Source: Vicinamibacterales bacterium
Lineage (GTDB): Bacteria; Acidobacteriota; Vicinamibacteria; Vicinamibacterales; UBA2999
Assembly: GCA_041394705.1 (NCBI GenBank)
Contig: JAWKHS010000005.1
Location: forward strand, 310,001 to 374,000
Length of the DNA stretch: 64,000 nucleotides
Reading direction: 5' to 3'
In this document: one piece after another, positions 16,452 through 23,700 of the stretch
Position numbering within the stretch: position 1 is the first letter of the stretch
Layout: each line of letters starts with the position of its first letter
Notes under the pieces: generated by a model
Databases searched by the model: none
Told to the model about the DNA's origin: nothing
Seen by the model: the letters and a program-made list of their open reading frames with translations, nothing else
Translations under genes and position numbers: made by a program

Positions 16452-17794
16452 CGCGCCTGGGGCTGCTCGCACGCGTGTATCTGTTCGGAATCGGCCTGCT
16501 GGCGTTGCTCCTGGTTCTCGTGGTCGCGCTGTTCGACCGACAGGTCGTCCCGGCGATCCGCGCCGCAACGCGCCTGTCGCTGACCTGGGCGGGCGAGGAC
16601 TTGCTGGCCGACTGCGAGGAGCCGCGGCGGCTGGCCGGCCGGCTCGCACGCGCGCGCAACCTCACGCCCTACGAGATCACGGTCGTGTGCGACGGGGTGG
16701 TGTCGTACGGTTCGGACGCGCCGCTCTCGCCGGAGGCGCTGACCTCACTGCAGCTCGAAGGGCACGCCGCGCTCGATGAGGTCCTGTCGCTCGTGGTCGG
16801 GACGCCGGCGCGTCACGTCGTGTTTCGCGACAGATCGCCGCTGACGTTCGGTGTGGGTCCGGGATCGCTGGCGTTGCTCCTGGGAGGACTGGCGGTGGCT
16901 GCGTGGCCAGTGGCACGGTCGCTCAGCCGCCCGCTGGAGGACCTGGAACGGCAGGTCGTGCGTTTCGGCGATGGCGATCTCACCGCCCGGGTCCGGTCCG
17001 CGCGCCGCGACGAGATCGGCGTCGTCGCCCGCGCCTTCGACCGGATGGCGGACTCGCTCGAGTCGCAGGTCCGGGCGCAGAAGCTGCTCGTGGCCGGCTT
17101 CTCCCACGAGCTGCGGACGCCGCTGCAGCGGATGACGTCCGCGTTGGCGCTCCTGCCCTCGACGGGGACGCCCGACGACGAGATTCGGACCGAGGTGATG
17201 AAGGACGTGGGTGAGCTGACGGGCCTGCTCGACGACACGATCCTGCTTGCCCGCATCGAGTCCGGCGCAGCGACGCTGGACGGCCTGCTGCGGCTCGCGC
17301 CGTGCACGGTGGGCGCGCTGGTGGACGACGCCACGAGCGGGCTCTCGTGGATGGATCCGCCGCCGCCCGTGCAGGTCATCGTCCTGGACGAGGTCGCACG
17401 CGTGGAACTCGACGTCGACCCCCGCCTGGCGCCGCGGGCCCTGAAGAACCTGGTGGACAACGCCGTGACGCACGGCGGCGGGGCGCCGATCCGCGTGGAC
17501 GCGGCGGTCGAGGACGGAGACGTCGTCCTGACGGTGAGCGACGAGGGTCCGGGGCTGGACTCGACGGCGCTCGACGCGGTCTTCACGCCGTTCGTCCGCC
17601 TCGACACGGAGCGGCACGGCGTGGGTCTCGGTCTGGCGTTGTCGAGGGCCATCGCCGTCGCCCACGGGGGCTCCCTGCGCGCCGAACGCCCGCCGGACGG
17701 CGGCCGCGGCGCGCGCTTCGTGCTGACGCTGCCCGCCCGACGCGGAACGCGCCACCCGGCAGGTGTACCCGATGCCGACCGGGCGGCCAGATGA
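16448..17794 (+). CDS. membrane sensor histidine kinase
   Basis: 448 residues. Two transmembrane helices (about 10-29 and 137-156) frame a periplasmic sensor of roughly 105 residues with a cysteine pair (C56, C81). HAMP linker 158-210. Dimerisation box FSHELRTPLQRM with phospho-acceptor H220. ATPase domain with N-box LKNLVDNAVTHG (N334, N338), G1 SDEGPGL and G2 GVGLGLALSR. It pairs with the regulator whose stop it overlaps. The ligand is unknown; no PAS or known sensor fold is seen. Confidence 0.92.
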   Translation: MTRLGLLARVYLFGIGLLALLLVLVVALFDRQVVPAIRAATRLSLTWAGEDLLADCEEPRRLAGRLARARNLTPYEITVVCDGVVSYGSDAPLSPEALTSLQLEGHAALDEVLSLVVGTPARHVVFRDRSPLTFGVGPGSLALLLGGLAVAAWPVARSLSRPLEDLERQVVRFGDGDLTARVRSARRDEIGVVARAFDRMADSLESQVRAQKLLVAGFSHELRTPLQRMTSALALLPSTGTPDDEIRTEVMKDVGELTGLLDDTILLARIESGAATLDGLLRLAPCTVGALVDDATSGLSWMDPPPPVQVIVLDEVARVELDVDPRLAPRALKNLVDNAVTHGGGAPIRVDAAVEDGDVVLTVSDEGPGLDSTALDAVFTPFVRLDTERHGVGLGLALSRAIAVAHGGSLRAERPPDGGRGARFVLTLPARRGTRHPAGVPDADRAAR

Positions 17795-17829
17795 GGGTCG
17801 CGGCGCGGCCATGAACTGAGGGGGCGTGG

Positions 17830-17861
17830 GACGCCGGTGTGCCTGGGACCCCGCCGGCGTC
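17830..17861. terminator. stem-loop between convergent genes
   Basis: GACGCCGG / CCGGCGTC, an 8-bp stem with a 16-nt loop, in the 65-bp gap between the histidine kinase stop and the antiporter stop. No T-tract. Confidence 0.4.
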
Positions 17862-19068
17862 AGTCGAGGAGCATCGGATCGGCGATCGTCTTGGCCAGGC
17901 CGACCTCGCCCGCCTGGCTGATGGCGTAGCGCGTGCTGAGCGGGCCGACCATCTCATAGATCGCCACCGAGGCGAGCACCACCGTGGACACGATCGGCGC
18001 CAGGTCCGGGAACCGGGCGTTCACGGCGAAGGTGAGGCCGACGGCCAGGCCGGCCTGGGCCATGAGCGCGTACCCCAGGTAGCTGACGACCGTGGGCGGC
18101 AGCCCCAGGCGGATCGCGGCGACGCGCGCGCCCAGGAACTTCCCGCCGGCGCGGCCGACCATGTAGAGCACGCCCAGCCCGCCCATCGCGGGGATGAGCC
18201 GCGTATCGAGTTCGGCGCCGGCCAGCACGAAGAAGATGGCGTAGAACGGCGGGTCGGTGGACGCCAGCGCGTCGAACAGGTGCAGGCTCCGCTTCGTGAG
18301 GTTCACCATCGTGGCGCCGACCGCCAGGCTGGCGACCAGCGGCGACAGATCGAGGATCCCGGCCACGCCCACGCAGAGCAGGATCGATCCGGCCAGCAGG
18401 ATCAGCACTTCGCCGTTCTCGGTCACCTGCGACGACCAGCCCGCCAGCAGCAGGCCGACGAGATATCCGAGCGCCACCGAGCCCACGAGCTGCCACAGCA
18501 GCAGGAAGGCGGACCGGTACGACGTCTCGAGGAACGAGGCGGTGCCTGGTGACGACAGGTCGATCACGGCCGCGACGATGCTGTAGGCCGTGATGCAAAG
18601 CAGGTTGTTGACGGCGATGATGCCGAGCAGCGACTCGGTGAGGGGCCCCGCGCTGTCGGTCTCGCGGACGACCATCAGCGTGGAGGCCGGCGCCGTGGCG
18701 ATGGCGATCGCGCCGAGCAGCATCGCCACCTGCCACGACTGCCCGAAGGCGAGAGCGCCCGCGGTGACGATGGTGGCGGCCGTGGCCGATTCCACGGCCG
18801 TCAGGATGATCACCTGGCGGCCGATCCGCTGGAAGCGCGAGAACTCGAACACCGAGCCGACCGAGAACAGGATCAGGCCGAGGGCGACCTCGCTGAAGAC
18901 GCTCATCGTGATCAGGTTGTCGCGGCTCAGCCAGCCGAGGAGCGACGGGCCGAGGGCCACGCCGACCAGGATGTAGCCCGTCACCTCGGGGACGCGGATC
19001 ACGCGCACGAGCCGGCCGGCCAGGAGCGCCAGCAGCAGGATCAGGCCGAGCGAGGTGAGGTGATCCAT
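17860..19068 (-). CDS. CPA2-family cation:proton antiporter
   Basis: 402 residues with about twelve hydrophobic helices. N-terminal VIRVPEVTGYILVGVALGPS is the hallmark of the monovalent cation:proton antiporter-2 (KefB/GerN-like) transport domain; LGAIAIATAPASTLMV and MAQAGLAVGLTF are further family-typical stretches. It lacks a C-terminal TrkA-N domain, so it is the transport part alone. ATG 19068 overlaps the stop of the upstream PDZ gene (TGATG), so translation is probably coupled. Substrate Na+ or K+ cannot be told. Confidence 0.88.
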   Translation of the reverse strand: MDHLTSLGLILLLALLAGRLVRVIRVPEVTGYILVGVALGPSLLGWLSRDNLITMSVFSEVALGLILFSVGSVFEFSRFQRIGRQVIILTAVESATAATIVTAGALAFGQSWQVAMLLGAIAIATAPASTLMVVRETDSAGPLTESLLGIIAVNNLLCITAYSIVAAVIDLSSPGTASFLETSYRSAFLLLWQLVGSVALGYLVGLLLAGWSSQVTENGEVLILLAGSILLCVGVAGILDLSPLVASLAVGATMVNLTKRSLHLFDALASTDPPFYAIFFVLAGAELDTRLIPAMGGLGVLYMVGRAGGKFLGARVAAIRLGLPPTVVSYLGYALMAQAGLAVGLTFAVNARFPDLAPIVSTVVLASVAIYEMVGPLSTRYAISQAGEVGLAKTIADPMLLD

Positions 19069-20348
19069 CAGGACCCCGGGGCCAGGAGCGCGCCCAGGCG
19101 CCGCCCGTCGCGCAGCACTTCCACGAAGACCGCCGACACCAGCGGGCCGGCGAGGAGGCGGCGCACCTGGTCGGCGCTCCGCGGTTCGCCGCGGCCGACC
19201 CGCACGATGAGATCGCCGGCCGCCAGGCCCGCGGCCGCGGCGCGGCTGCCGGCCACCACGCCTTCCACCTCGAACGTCCGCGCGGCCGGTTCCAGGAGGA
19301 GCCCGGATCCGCTCCCGGCCGTCGCCGGCGCGCTCCCGGGCGCGGCCTCCGGCCGCGCCAGGGCGATGTCCATCGGCTTGCCGTCGCGCACGACGGAGAG
19401 CACCGGGGCAACCAGCGGCGTGCGCGCCGCGAGCGGCTCGAGGTCCGACAGCCGCGCCACCGCCGCGCCGTTCAGGCCGACGACGATGTCCCCCGGACGC
19501 AGGCCCGCGAGGTCCGCGACCTCGTCGATCGCCAGCTCGCGCACCGGCACGCCGGCCGTCGTGTCGTAGTACGCGGACTCGGCTTCCGTGAGCTCCCCCA
19601 CCTCCAGGCCGTAGCGGGCGCGCAGCCGGTTCGCGAAGGACACGGTCTCGCGCAGGATGCCATCCACGGCGGACGGCGTCAGCGCGGCGTAGCGGCCGTC
19701 GCACGGCACGATGAACCCGACCAGGTGGGCATCCAGGTCGAACAGCCCGCCGCCGGCCATCGCGCGGCCGAGCGGCAGCGTCGTGGTGATCTCGGCCACC
19801 GGGTGCCCGCCGCAGGTCGCGTTGGTGATCGACGCGAAGGCGCCGTCGGCGAACGCCCGCCCGCGGGCCGTGCGCCACACGGCCACCAGGGGCTGGCCCG
19901 ACTCCAGGGCCTCGTCGGCGCGCAGGGGCGCGGAGGCGCCGAGGCCGGCGACGCGGATCTCGACGACGGGCAGGCCGGGCGCCCACTCCGTCACGGTCGG
20001 CCGCCGCTCCGTGCCGTCGACGCGGACCGTCGCCTGGGGCGCGTAGCGCGGCGTCAAACGCGCGGTGGCGATCGTGTCGTCCTCCCAGACGACACCGCTC
20101 GACTCGCTCGCGTTCAGCCAGACCACGGCGCCGGCCGCACCGTCGGCCACCTGGCCCAGGAAGCCCATGCGCGACTCGAGGGTCCGGCGATCGGTGAGAC
20201 GGGCGAGCCGCGCGAGATCGGTGTCGTTGGGCGGGGGCTGATCCGACGGGCCGGTCCGCGGACGGAACACGGACCCGATCGCCAGGATGAGTCCGGCGAC
20301 CACCGCCAACGTGGTGAGGTACTTCACGTTGGGTGCGGGCCGTTCCAC
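19068..20348 (-). CDS. membrane-anchored HtrA-like pseudoprotease with two PDZ domains
   Basis: 426 residues from GTG 20348. One N-terminal helix (9-28) anchors a trypsin-like fold (about 60-235) and two PDZ domains (about 245-325 and 345-425: GLRPGDIVVGLNG and GLAAGDLIVRVG). In active HtrA proteins the histidine sits in an (I/L)(L/V)TNAHV loop and the serine in GNSGGPLF. Here the matching segments are IATARL (R97 where His is expected) and AMAGGGLF (A198 where Ser is expected). So two catalytic residues are missing and it is probably not a protease. It is translationally coupled to the antiporter, suggesting a periplasmic scaffold or regulator of it. Confidence 0.75.
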   Translation of the reverse strand: MERPAPNVKYLTTLAVVAGLILAIGSVFRPRTGPSDQPPPNDTDLARLARLTDRRTLESRMGFLGQVADGAAGAVVWLNASESSGVVWEDDTIATARLTPRYAPQATVRVDGTERRPTVTEWAPGLPVVEIRVAGLGASAPLRADEALESGQPLVAVWRTARGRAFADGAFASITNATCGGHPVAEITTTLPLGRAMAGGGLFDLDAHLVGFIVPCDGRYAALTPSAVDGILRETVSFANRLRARYGLEVGELTEAESAYYDTTAGVPVRELAIDEVADLAGLRPGDIVVGLNGAAVARLSDLEPLAARTPLVAPVLSVVRDGKPMDIALARPEAAPGSAPATAGSGSGLLLEPAARTFEVEGVVAGSRAAAAGLAAGDLIVRVGRGEPRSADQVRRLLAGPLVSAVFVEVLRDGRRLGALLAPGS

Positions 20349-20354
20349 GGCGCC

Positions 20355-20360
20355 AGTATA
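20355..20360 (-). promoter_or_regulatory. -10 TATACT, 6 bases before GTG 20348
   Basis: A five-of-six match to the consensus, directly upstream of the pseudoprotease start with GGCGCC as the only intervening sequence. Transcription would begin at or next to the start codon, so the mRNA would be leaderless. Confidence 0.55.
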
Positions 20361-20411
20361 GTCCGCGCCTCGCGCGCCCACGGCGCCTCACACGGTTCGG
20401 CCGGCGTGCAC

Positions 20412-20417
20412 TAGAAT
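20412..20417 (+). promoter_or_regulatory. -10 TAGAAT, 7 bases before ATG 20425
   Basis: Divergent from the TATACT element about 52 bases away. CCCGCGC separates the hexamer from ATG, leaving no space for a ribosome-binding site. Leaderless start predicted. Confidence 0.55.
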
Positions 20418-20424
20418 CCCGCGC

Positions 20425-20829
20425 ATGGCGGGTCAAGGCATTTCGCTGCAGGGCCTCGTGGTGCGCATCGTGCTGGCGGTGCTGCTGGTCCTCGCCACCT
20501 TCAATCCCAGCGGCACGTCCCTGGTGCACTGGATCACGGCGCCGCCGGTGGCGGTCACGCCCGGCAAGGTGCTGGCGGTCCTCGCCCTCGGCATCGCCTG
20601 GCTGCTCTGCCTGCGCACGGCCTTCATCGCGATGGGCGCCCTGGGGCTGCTGCTCGGCCTGGCGCTCTTCTCGGTGCTCGTGTGGTTCCTGGTCGACCGC
20701 CACGTGGTGAGCATGACCGGCAGCGCCATCGTCTGGGTGGGGCTGCTCGTGGTGGGCGTCCTGCTGGGCGTGGGCCTGTCGTGGTCGCTGTTGCGGGCCA
20801 GGGCGACGGGGCAGATCGAGGTCAGCTAG
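20425..20829 (+). CDS. small polytopic membrane protein (DUF6524-like)
   Basis: 134 residues with four hydrophobic helices. The N-terminal phrase LATFNPSGTSLVHWI followed by further helices resembles the small proteobacterial membrane family I recall as DUF6524; this comparison is from memory. No catalytic motif. It is divergent from the pseudoprotease-antiporter pair and shares its 76-bp intergenic region, so co-regulation is possible. Function unknown. Confidence 0.65.
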   Translation: MAGQGISLQGLVVRIVLAVLLVLATFNPSGTSLVHWITAPPVAVTPGKVLAVLALGIAWLLCLRTAFIAMGALGLLLGLALFSVLVWFLVDRHVVSMTGSAIVWVGLLVVGVLLGVGLSWSLLRARATGQIEVS

Positions 20830-20830
20830 T

Positions 20831-20850
20831 CCTGGCGCCGCGGCGCCAGG
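20831..20850. terminator. perfect 20-bp palindrome between convergent genes
   Basis: CCTGGCGCCG followed at once by its exact reverse complement, filling nearly all of the 24-bp gap between the small membrane gene and the LytR-type gene. As RNA it gives an 8-bp stem with a 4-nt loop on either strand. No T-tract. Confidence 0.5.
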
Positions 20851-20853
20851 CGC

Positions 20854-21627
20854 CTACAGCCGGAGCAGCGTCTCCCGCAGCACCTTCGACTGGAGCCGGC
20901 TGACGGGCAGCTGACGTCCGTCGGCGAGCGTCACCTGGTAGGTGCCGCCGGGCATCGGGCTGACCTTGCGGATCAGGTCCACGGCCACGAGCGTGCCCCG
21001 CCCGAGCCGAACGAACCGACGCGGGTCGAGCCTGGCCTCGAGCGCGTGGAGCCGGTGCGCGATCGTGTAGCGCTCGCCGGTGGTCGTCGTGATGACCAGC
21101 AGTTCTCCATCGGCGACGATCGACGCCACCTGCCGCACGGGCAGGATGACCACGTCGTCCCTGCCGCGGACGGGGATGCGTTCGAGGAAGGCGCGCCGCG
21201 TGGCCGACTCGAACGCCTGCACCGCGGCGGTCACGGCGCGCGCCTTCTCGCCGGCGCTCGCGTGCACCCGGGCACGGGCCCGCGCGATCGTGGCCGCGAG
21301 CCGCGCCTTCTCCACGGGCTTCAGCAGGTAGTCCACGGCGCCGAGCTCGAACGCCTCCACGGCGAAGTCGTCGAACGCCGTGACGAAGGCGATGGCGGGC
21401 GTGGCGCCAGCCGCGAGGAGGCGCGCGGCGTCGAGACCGCCCAGCTCCGGCATCTGGAGATCCAGCAGCGCGAGGTCCGGCCGGACCTCGGTGATGAGGT
21501 CCATCGCCTCACGGCCGTTCGAGGCCTCGCCCACCAGCGCCACGTCGGGCAGCTCCGCCAGCAGGTTCGCGAGGAACCGGCGCGCCGGGCGCTCGTCGTC
21601 CGCGATGAGGACGGTCAAGGCGGGCAT
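20854..21627 (-). CDS. LytTR-family response regulator
   Basis: 257 residues. Receiver domain (1-120): D10-D11 acidic pocket, phospho-acceptor D56 (LALLDLQMPE), T84 and K103 (LLKPVEK). After a helical linker comes a LytTR DNA-binding domain (about 150-257) with IPVRGRDDVVILPV, the YTIAHRLHALEARLD helix and FVRLGRGTLVAVDLI. It is the AlgR/LytR class, which binds DNA through a beta-fold. Start ATG 21627 is two bases after the kinase stop, so the two form an operon. Confidence 0.92.
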   Translation of the reverse strand: MPALTVLIADDERPARRFLANLLAELPDVALVGEASNGREAMDLITEVRPDLALLDLQMPELGGLDAARLLAAGATPAIAFVTAFDDFAVEAFELGAVDYLLKPVEKARLAATIARARARVHASAGEKARAVTAAVQAFESATRRAFLERIPVRGRDDVVILPVRQVASIVADGELLVITTTTGERYTIAHRLHALEARLDPRRFVRLGRGTLVAVDLIRKVSPMPGGTYQVTLADGRQLPVSRLQSKVLRETLLRL

Positions 21628-21629
21628 CG

Positions 21630-23483
21630 CTATCCGGCAGCGCGCGCGGACGCGGCGTCGGCCGCTCCCGGCGGCGCGGCCGCGGCGGGCAGGCGCACTT
21701 CGGCCGTGGTGACGCCGCCGTCGGCGCCGAGCGACAGGGACGCCGCGGTCCCGAAGTGGCCGGCGAGCCGCCGTTCGACGTTGGCGAGGCCGACGCGTGT
21801 GGACGCGGGGTCACCGGCCGCGACGAAGGGAGCTCCGGTGTTCCGGACGGTCAGCACGAGGTGCGGCGCGTCGGCCGCGCCGTCGAGGCGGGCCGTGACG
21901 CGGACGTCGCCGCCGGGAATCGACGGCGCGACGCCGTGCTTGACGGCGTTCTCCACGAGCGGCTGCAGGATCAGGCAGGGCACGGGCAGGTGGCGGAGCG
22001 TCCCCGGCACGTCCACGACCACGCGCAGCCGCTCCTCGAAGCGCTCCTTCTCGATGTCGAGATAGTGCTCGACGAGCTCCACCTCGCGGCCGAGCGTGGT
22101 CATCTCGCCCTCGGACCGGAGCACGCTCCGGAGGAGCGACGTGAGGCGCAGGAGTGTCTTCAAGGCGCGCGGCGGCGCCGAGTCGATGAGGTACCCGATC
22201 GTCGTGAGCGCGTTGAACAGGAAATGCGGGTTGATCTGGGCGCGCAGCGCGCGCAGCTCGGCCTCGGCGGCGAGCCGCTCGATCTCCTCCTCGCGCAGCC
22301 GCTGGTCGAAGCGCTCCTGGCTGAGGCGCACCGCGTCGATGCGACGGGCCGCGAGGAGGGCCGCGTGGTCGAGGAAGGCCCTGTCGTCCGAGAGCAGCCG
22401 GCGTCCGCCGAGGAGGCGCCCCAGGCGCAGCACGAAGTGCGGCGCCTCGGTGGTGTGGACCCGGATCTCGGCGCTGACGGACGCGCCCGGCGGCGCCGGA
22501 TCGCCGGCGCGATCGCACCACGCGCCGTCGGCATCCATCGCCGTCGCGGCCAGTGATGCCGTCGCCTCGAGCACCGTCTCCACGGACTCGCACTCCGGCA
22601 GGGCCCGCGCCAGCCGCTGACGCAGCTCCGGAAAGTCGCGGCGGCCGAGCAGCGCGGAGTCCACGAAGCGTGACATCGCCTGGCGGAGCGACGGATACGC
22701 CACCGCGGTCGCCACCCACGCCCCGATCAGGGCGGCGACGTTCAGCGGTCCGGGCGGCAGCGCGGCGAGTCCGGCGTAGCTGGCCATCGCCAGGGCCACG
22801 ACGGCCAGGAGCGTGAGCGCGCGCTTGAGGAAGAGGTCCGCGAGGGCGAAGCGGTATTCCTGGTAGAGGACGGCGAAGGCGAGGGGCAGCACGGCCTGGT
22901 GGCCGATGAGCTCGGCCAGCCAGCCGCCCGTATCGTCGTGGAAGTGTCCGAGGTGGTTCGCCGACACGGCGAAGAGACCGAGGGAGAGCATCCAGAGCGC
23001 CCGCCGCCCGTTGGTCTGGCTGCGCGTGAGCAGGGCCAGCGGCACCGCCAGCACCAGGAACGCCACGGTCAGGATCGTGAAGGCCAGCGCGGACGGCCGC
23101 GTGTCGCCCAGCGCCAGGGTTCGCGCCTGCAGCACGGCCGCCGCCGCGGCCGCCGCGTACGCCAGGCCGATGAGCACACGCCCGCCGCGGACGTCGCGCG
23201 CCACCGAGTGCACCACGACGGCGGCCAGCGTGGCCAGGGCCGCGAAGGAAATGGCGCTCAGCCACGACTCCGGCCCCGCGCTGCCCACGCGGCTGAGGAA
23301 GTAGTCGCCCAGCTCGCCGAGGTTCCAGGCGAGCCCCAGGAGCGCGGTGAAGAAGGGCAGGCGGTCGCTGCGGTCGGCCGAGGCACGCCCCTGCCTGACC
23401 AGCGCGAGCAGCATGGCGCACAGCGCCGCGCCCGTCGTGAATCCGACGAGGTTCAGCAGCTGCGCCGCGGCGGAGGAGCTCAC
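21630..23483 (-). CDS. LytS-like sensor histidine kinase (HisKA_7-type)
   Basis: 617 residues from GTG 23483. The frame is open upstream but is not protein-like, and TACAAT sits 6 bases before this GTG. Seven to eight membrane helices (6-265) form the sensor. A GAF-like region (about 285-390) and a coiled coil (390-415) lead to the His_kinase box LRAQINPHFLFNALTTIG with H420, and an ATPase domain with LQPLVENAVKHGV and VGLANVERRL. This is the kinase class that pairs with LytTR regulators, and its partner is the next gene. Signal unknown. Confidence 0.9.
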   Translation of the reverse strand: MSSSAAAQLLNLVGFTTGAALCAMLLALVRQGRASADRSDRLPFFTALLGLAWNLGELGDYFLSRVGSAGPESWLSAISFAALATLAAVVVHSVARDVRGGRVLIGLAYAAAAAAAVLQARTLALGDTRPSALAFTILTVAFLVLAVPLALLTRSQTNGRRALWMLSLGLFAVSANHLGHFHDDTGGWLAELIGHQAVLPLAFAVLYQEYRFALADLFLKRALTLLAVVALAMASYAGLAALPPGPLNVAALIGAWVATAVAYPSLRQAMSRFVDSALLGRRDFPELRQRLARALPECESVETVLEATASLAATAMDADGAWCDRAGDPAPPGASVSAEIRVHTTEAPHFVLRLGRLLGGRRLLSDDRAFLDHAALLAARRIDAVRLSQERFDQRLREEEIERLAAEAELRALRAQINPHFLFNALTTIGYLIDSAPPRALKTLLRLTSLLRSVLRSEGEMTTLGREVELVEHYLDIEKERFEERLRVVVDVPGTLRHLPVPCLILQPLVENAVKHGVAPSIPGGDVRVTARLDGAADAPHLVLTVRNTGAPFVAAGDPASTRVGLANVERRLAGHFGTAASLSLGADGGVTTAEVRLPAAAAPPGAADAASARAAG

Positions 23484-23489
23484 CGCCGA

Positions 23490-23495
23490 ATTGTA
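23490..23495 (-). promoter_or_regulatory. -10 TACAAT, 6 bases before GTG 23483
   Basis: Five of six bases match the consensus. Only TCGGCG separates it from the start codon, as at 20355. Predicts a leaderless kinase-regulator mRNA. Confidence 0.55.
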
Positions 23496-23700
23496 GACCC
23501 GGGCCCGCGGGCGGGCCCGTGCCGGCGAACGAACGGGCGGCCGCGCCCGCCGACCGGCGCGATCGGGCCGGCGACCGGGTGCCGCGCCAGCCCCGGACGA
23601 CGTCCATTCACCGCCCCAAAGCGACCACTCACGAGATGGCGGATGGCGGCTCGCTCCGGCTTCTCTAGGCTTGGGCGAGTCCTGTCGGAGGGTCGTCCCC

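Noticed and set aside
16448..16460. Separate promoter for the histidine kinase
   Set aside because: It overlaps the regulator gene by ATGA and needs no promoter of its own.
23671..23700. TTG start ten codons earlier for the ZnuD-like receptor
   Set aside because: GTG 23701 has a good ribosome-binding site and gives a cleaner signal peptide.
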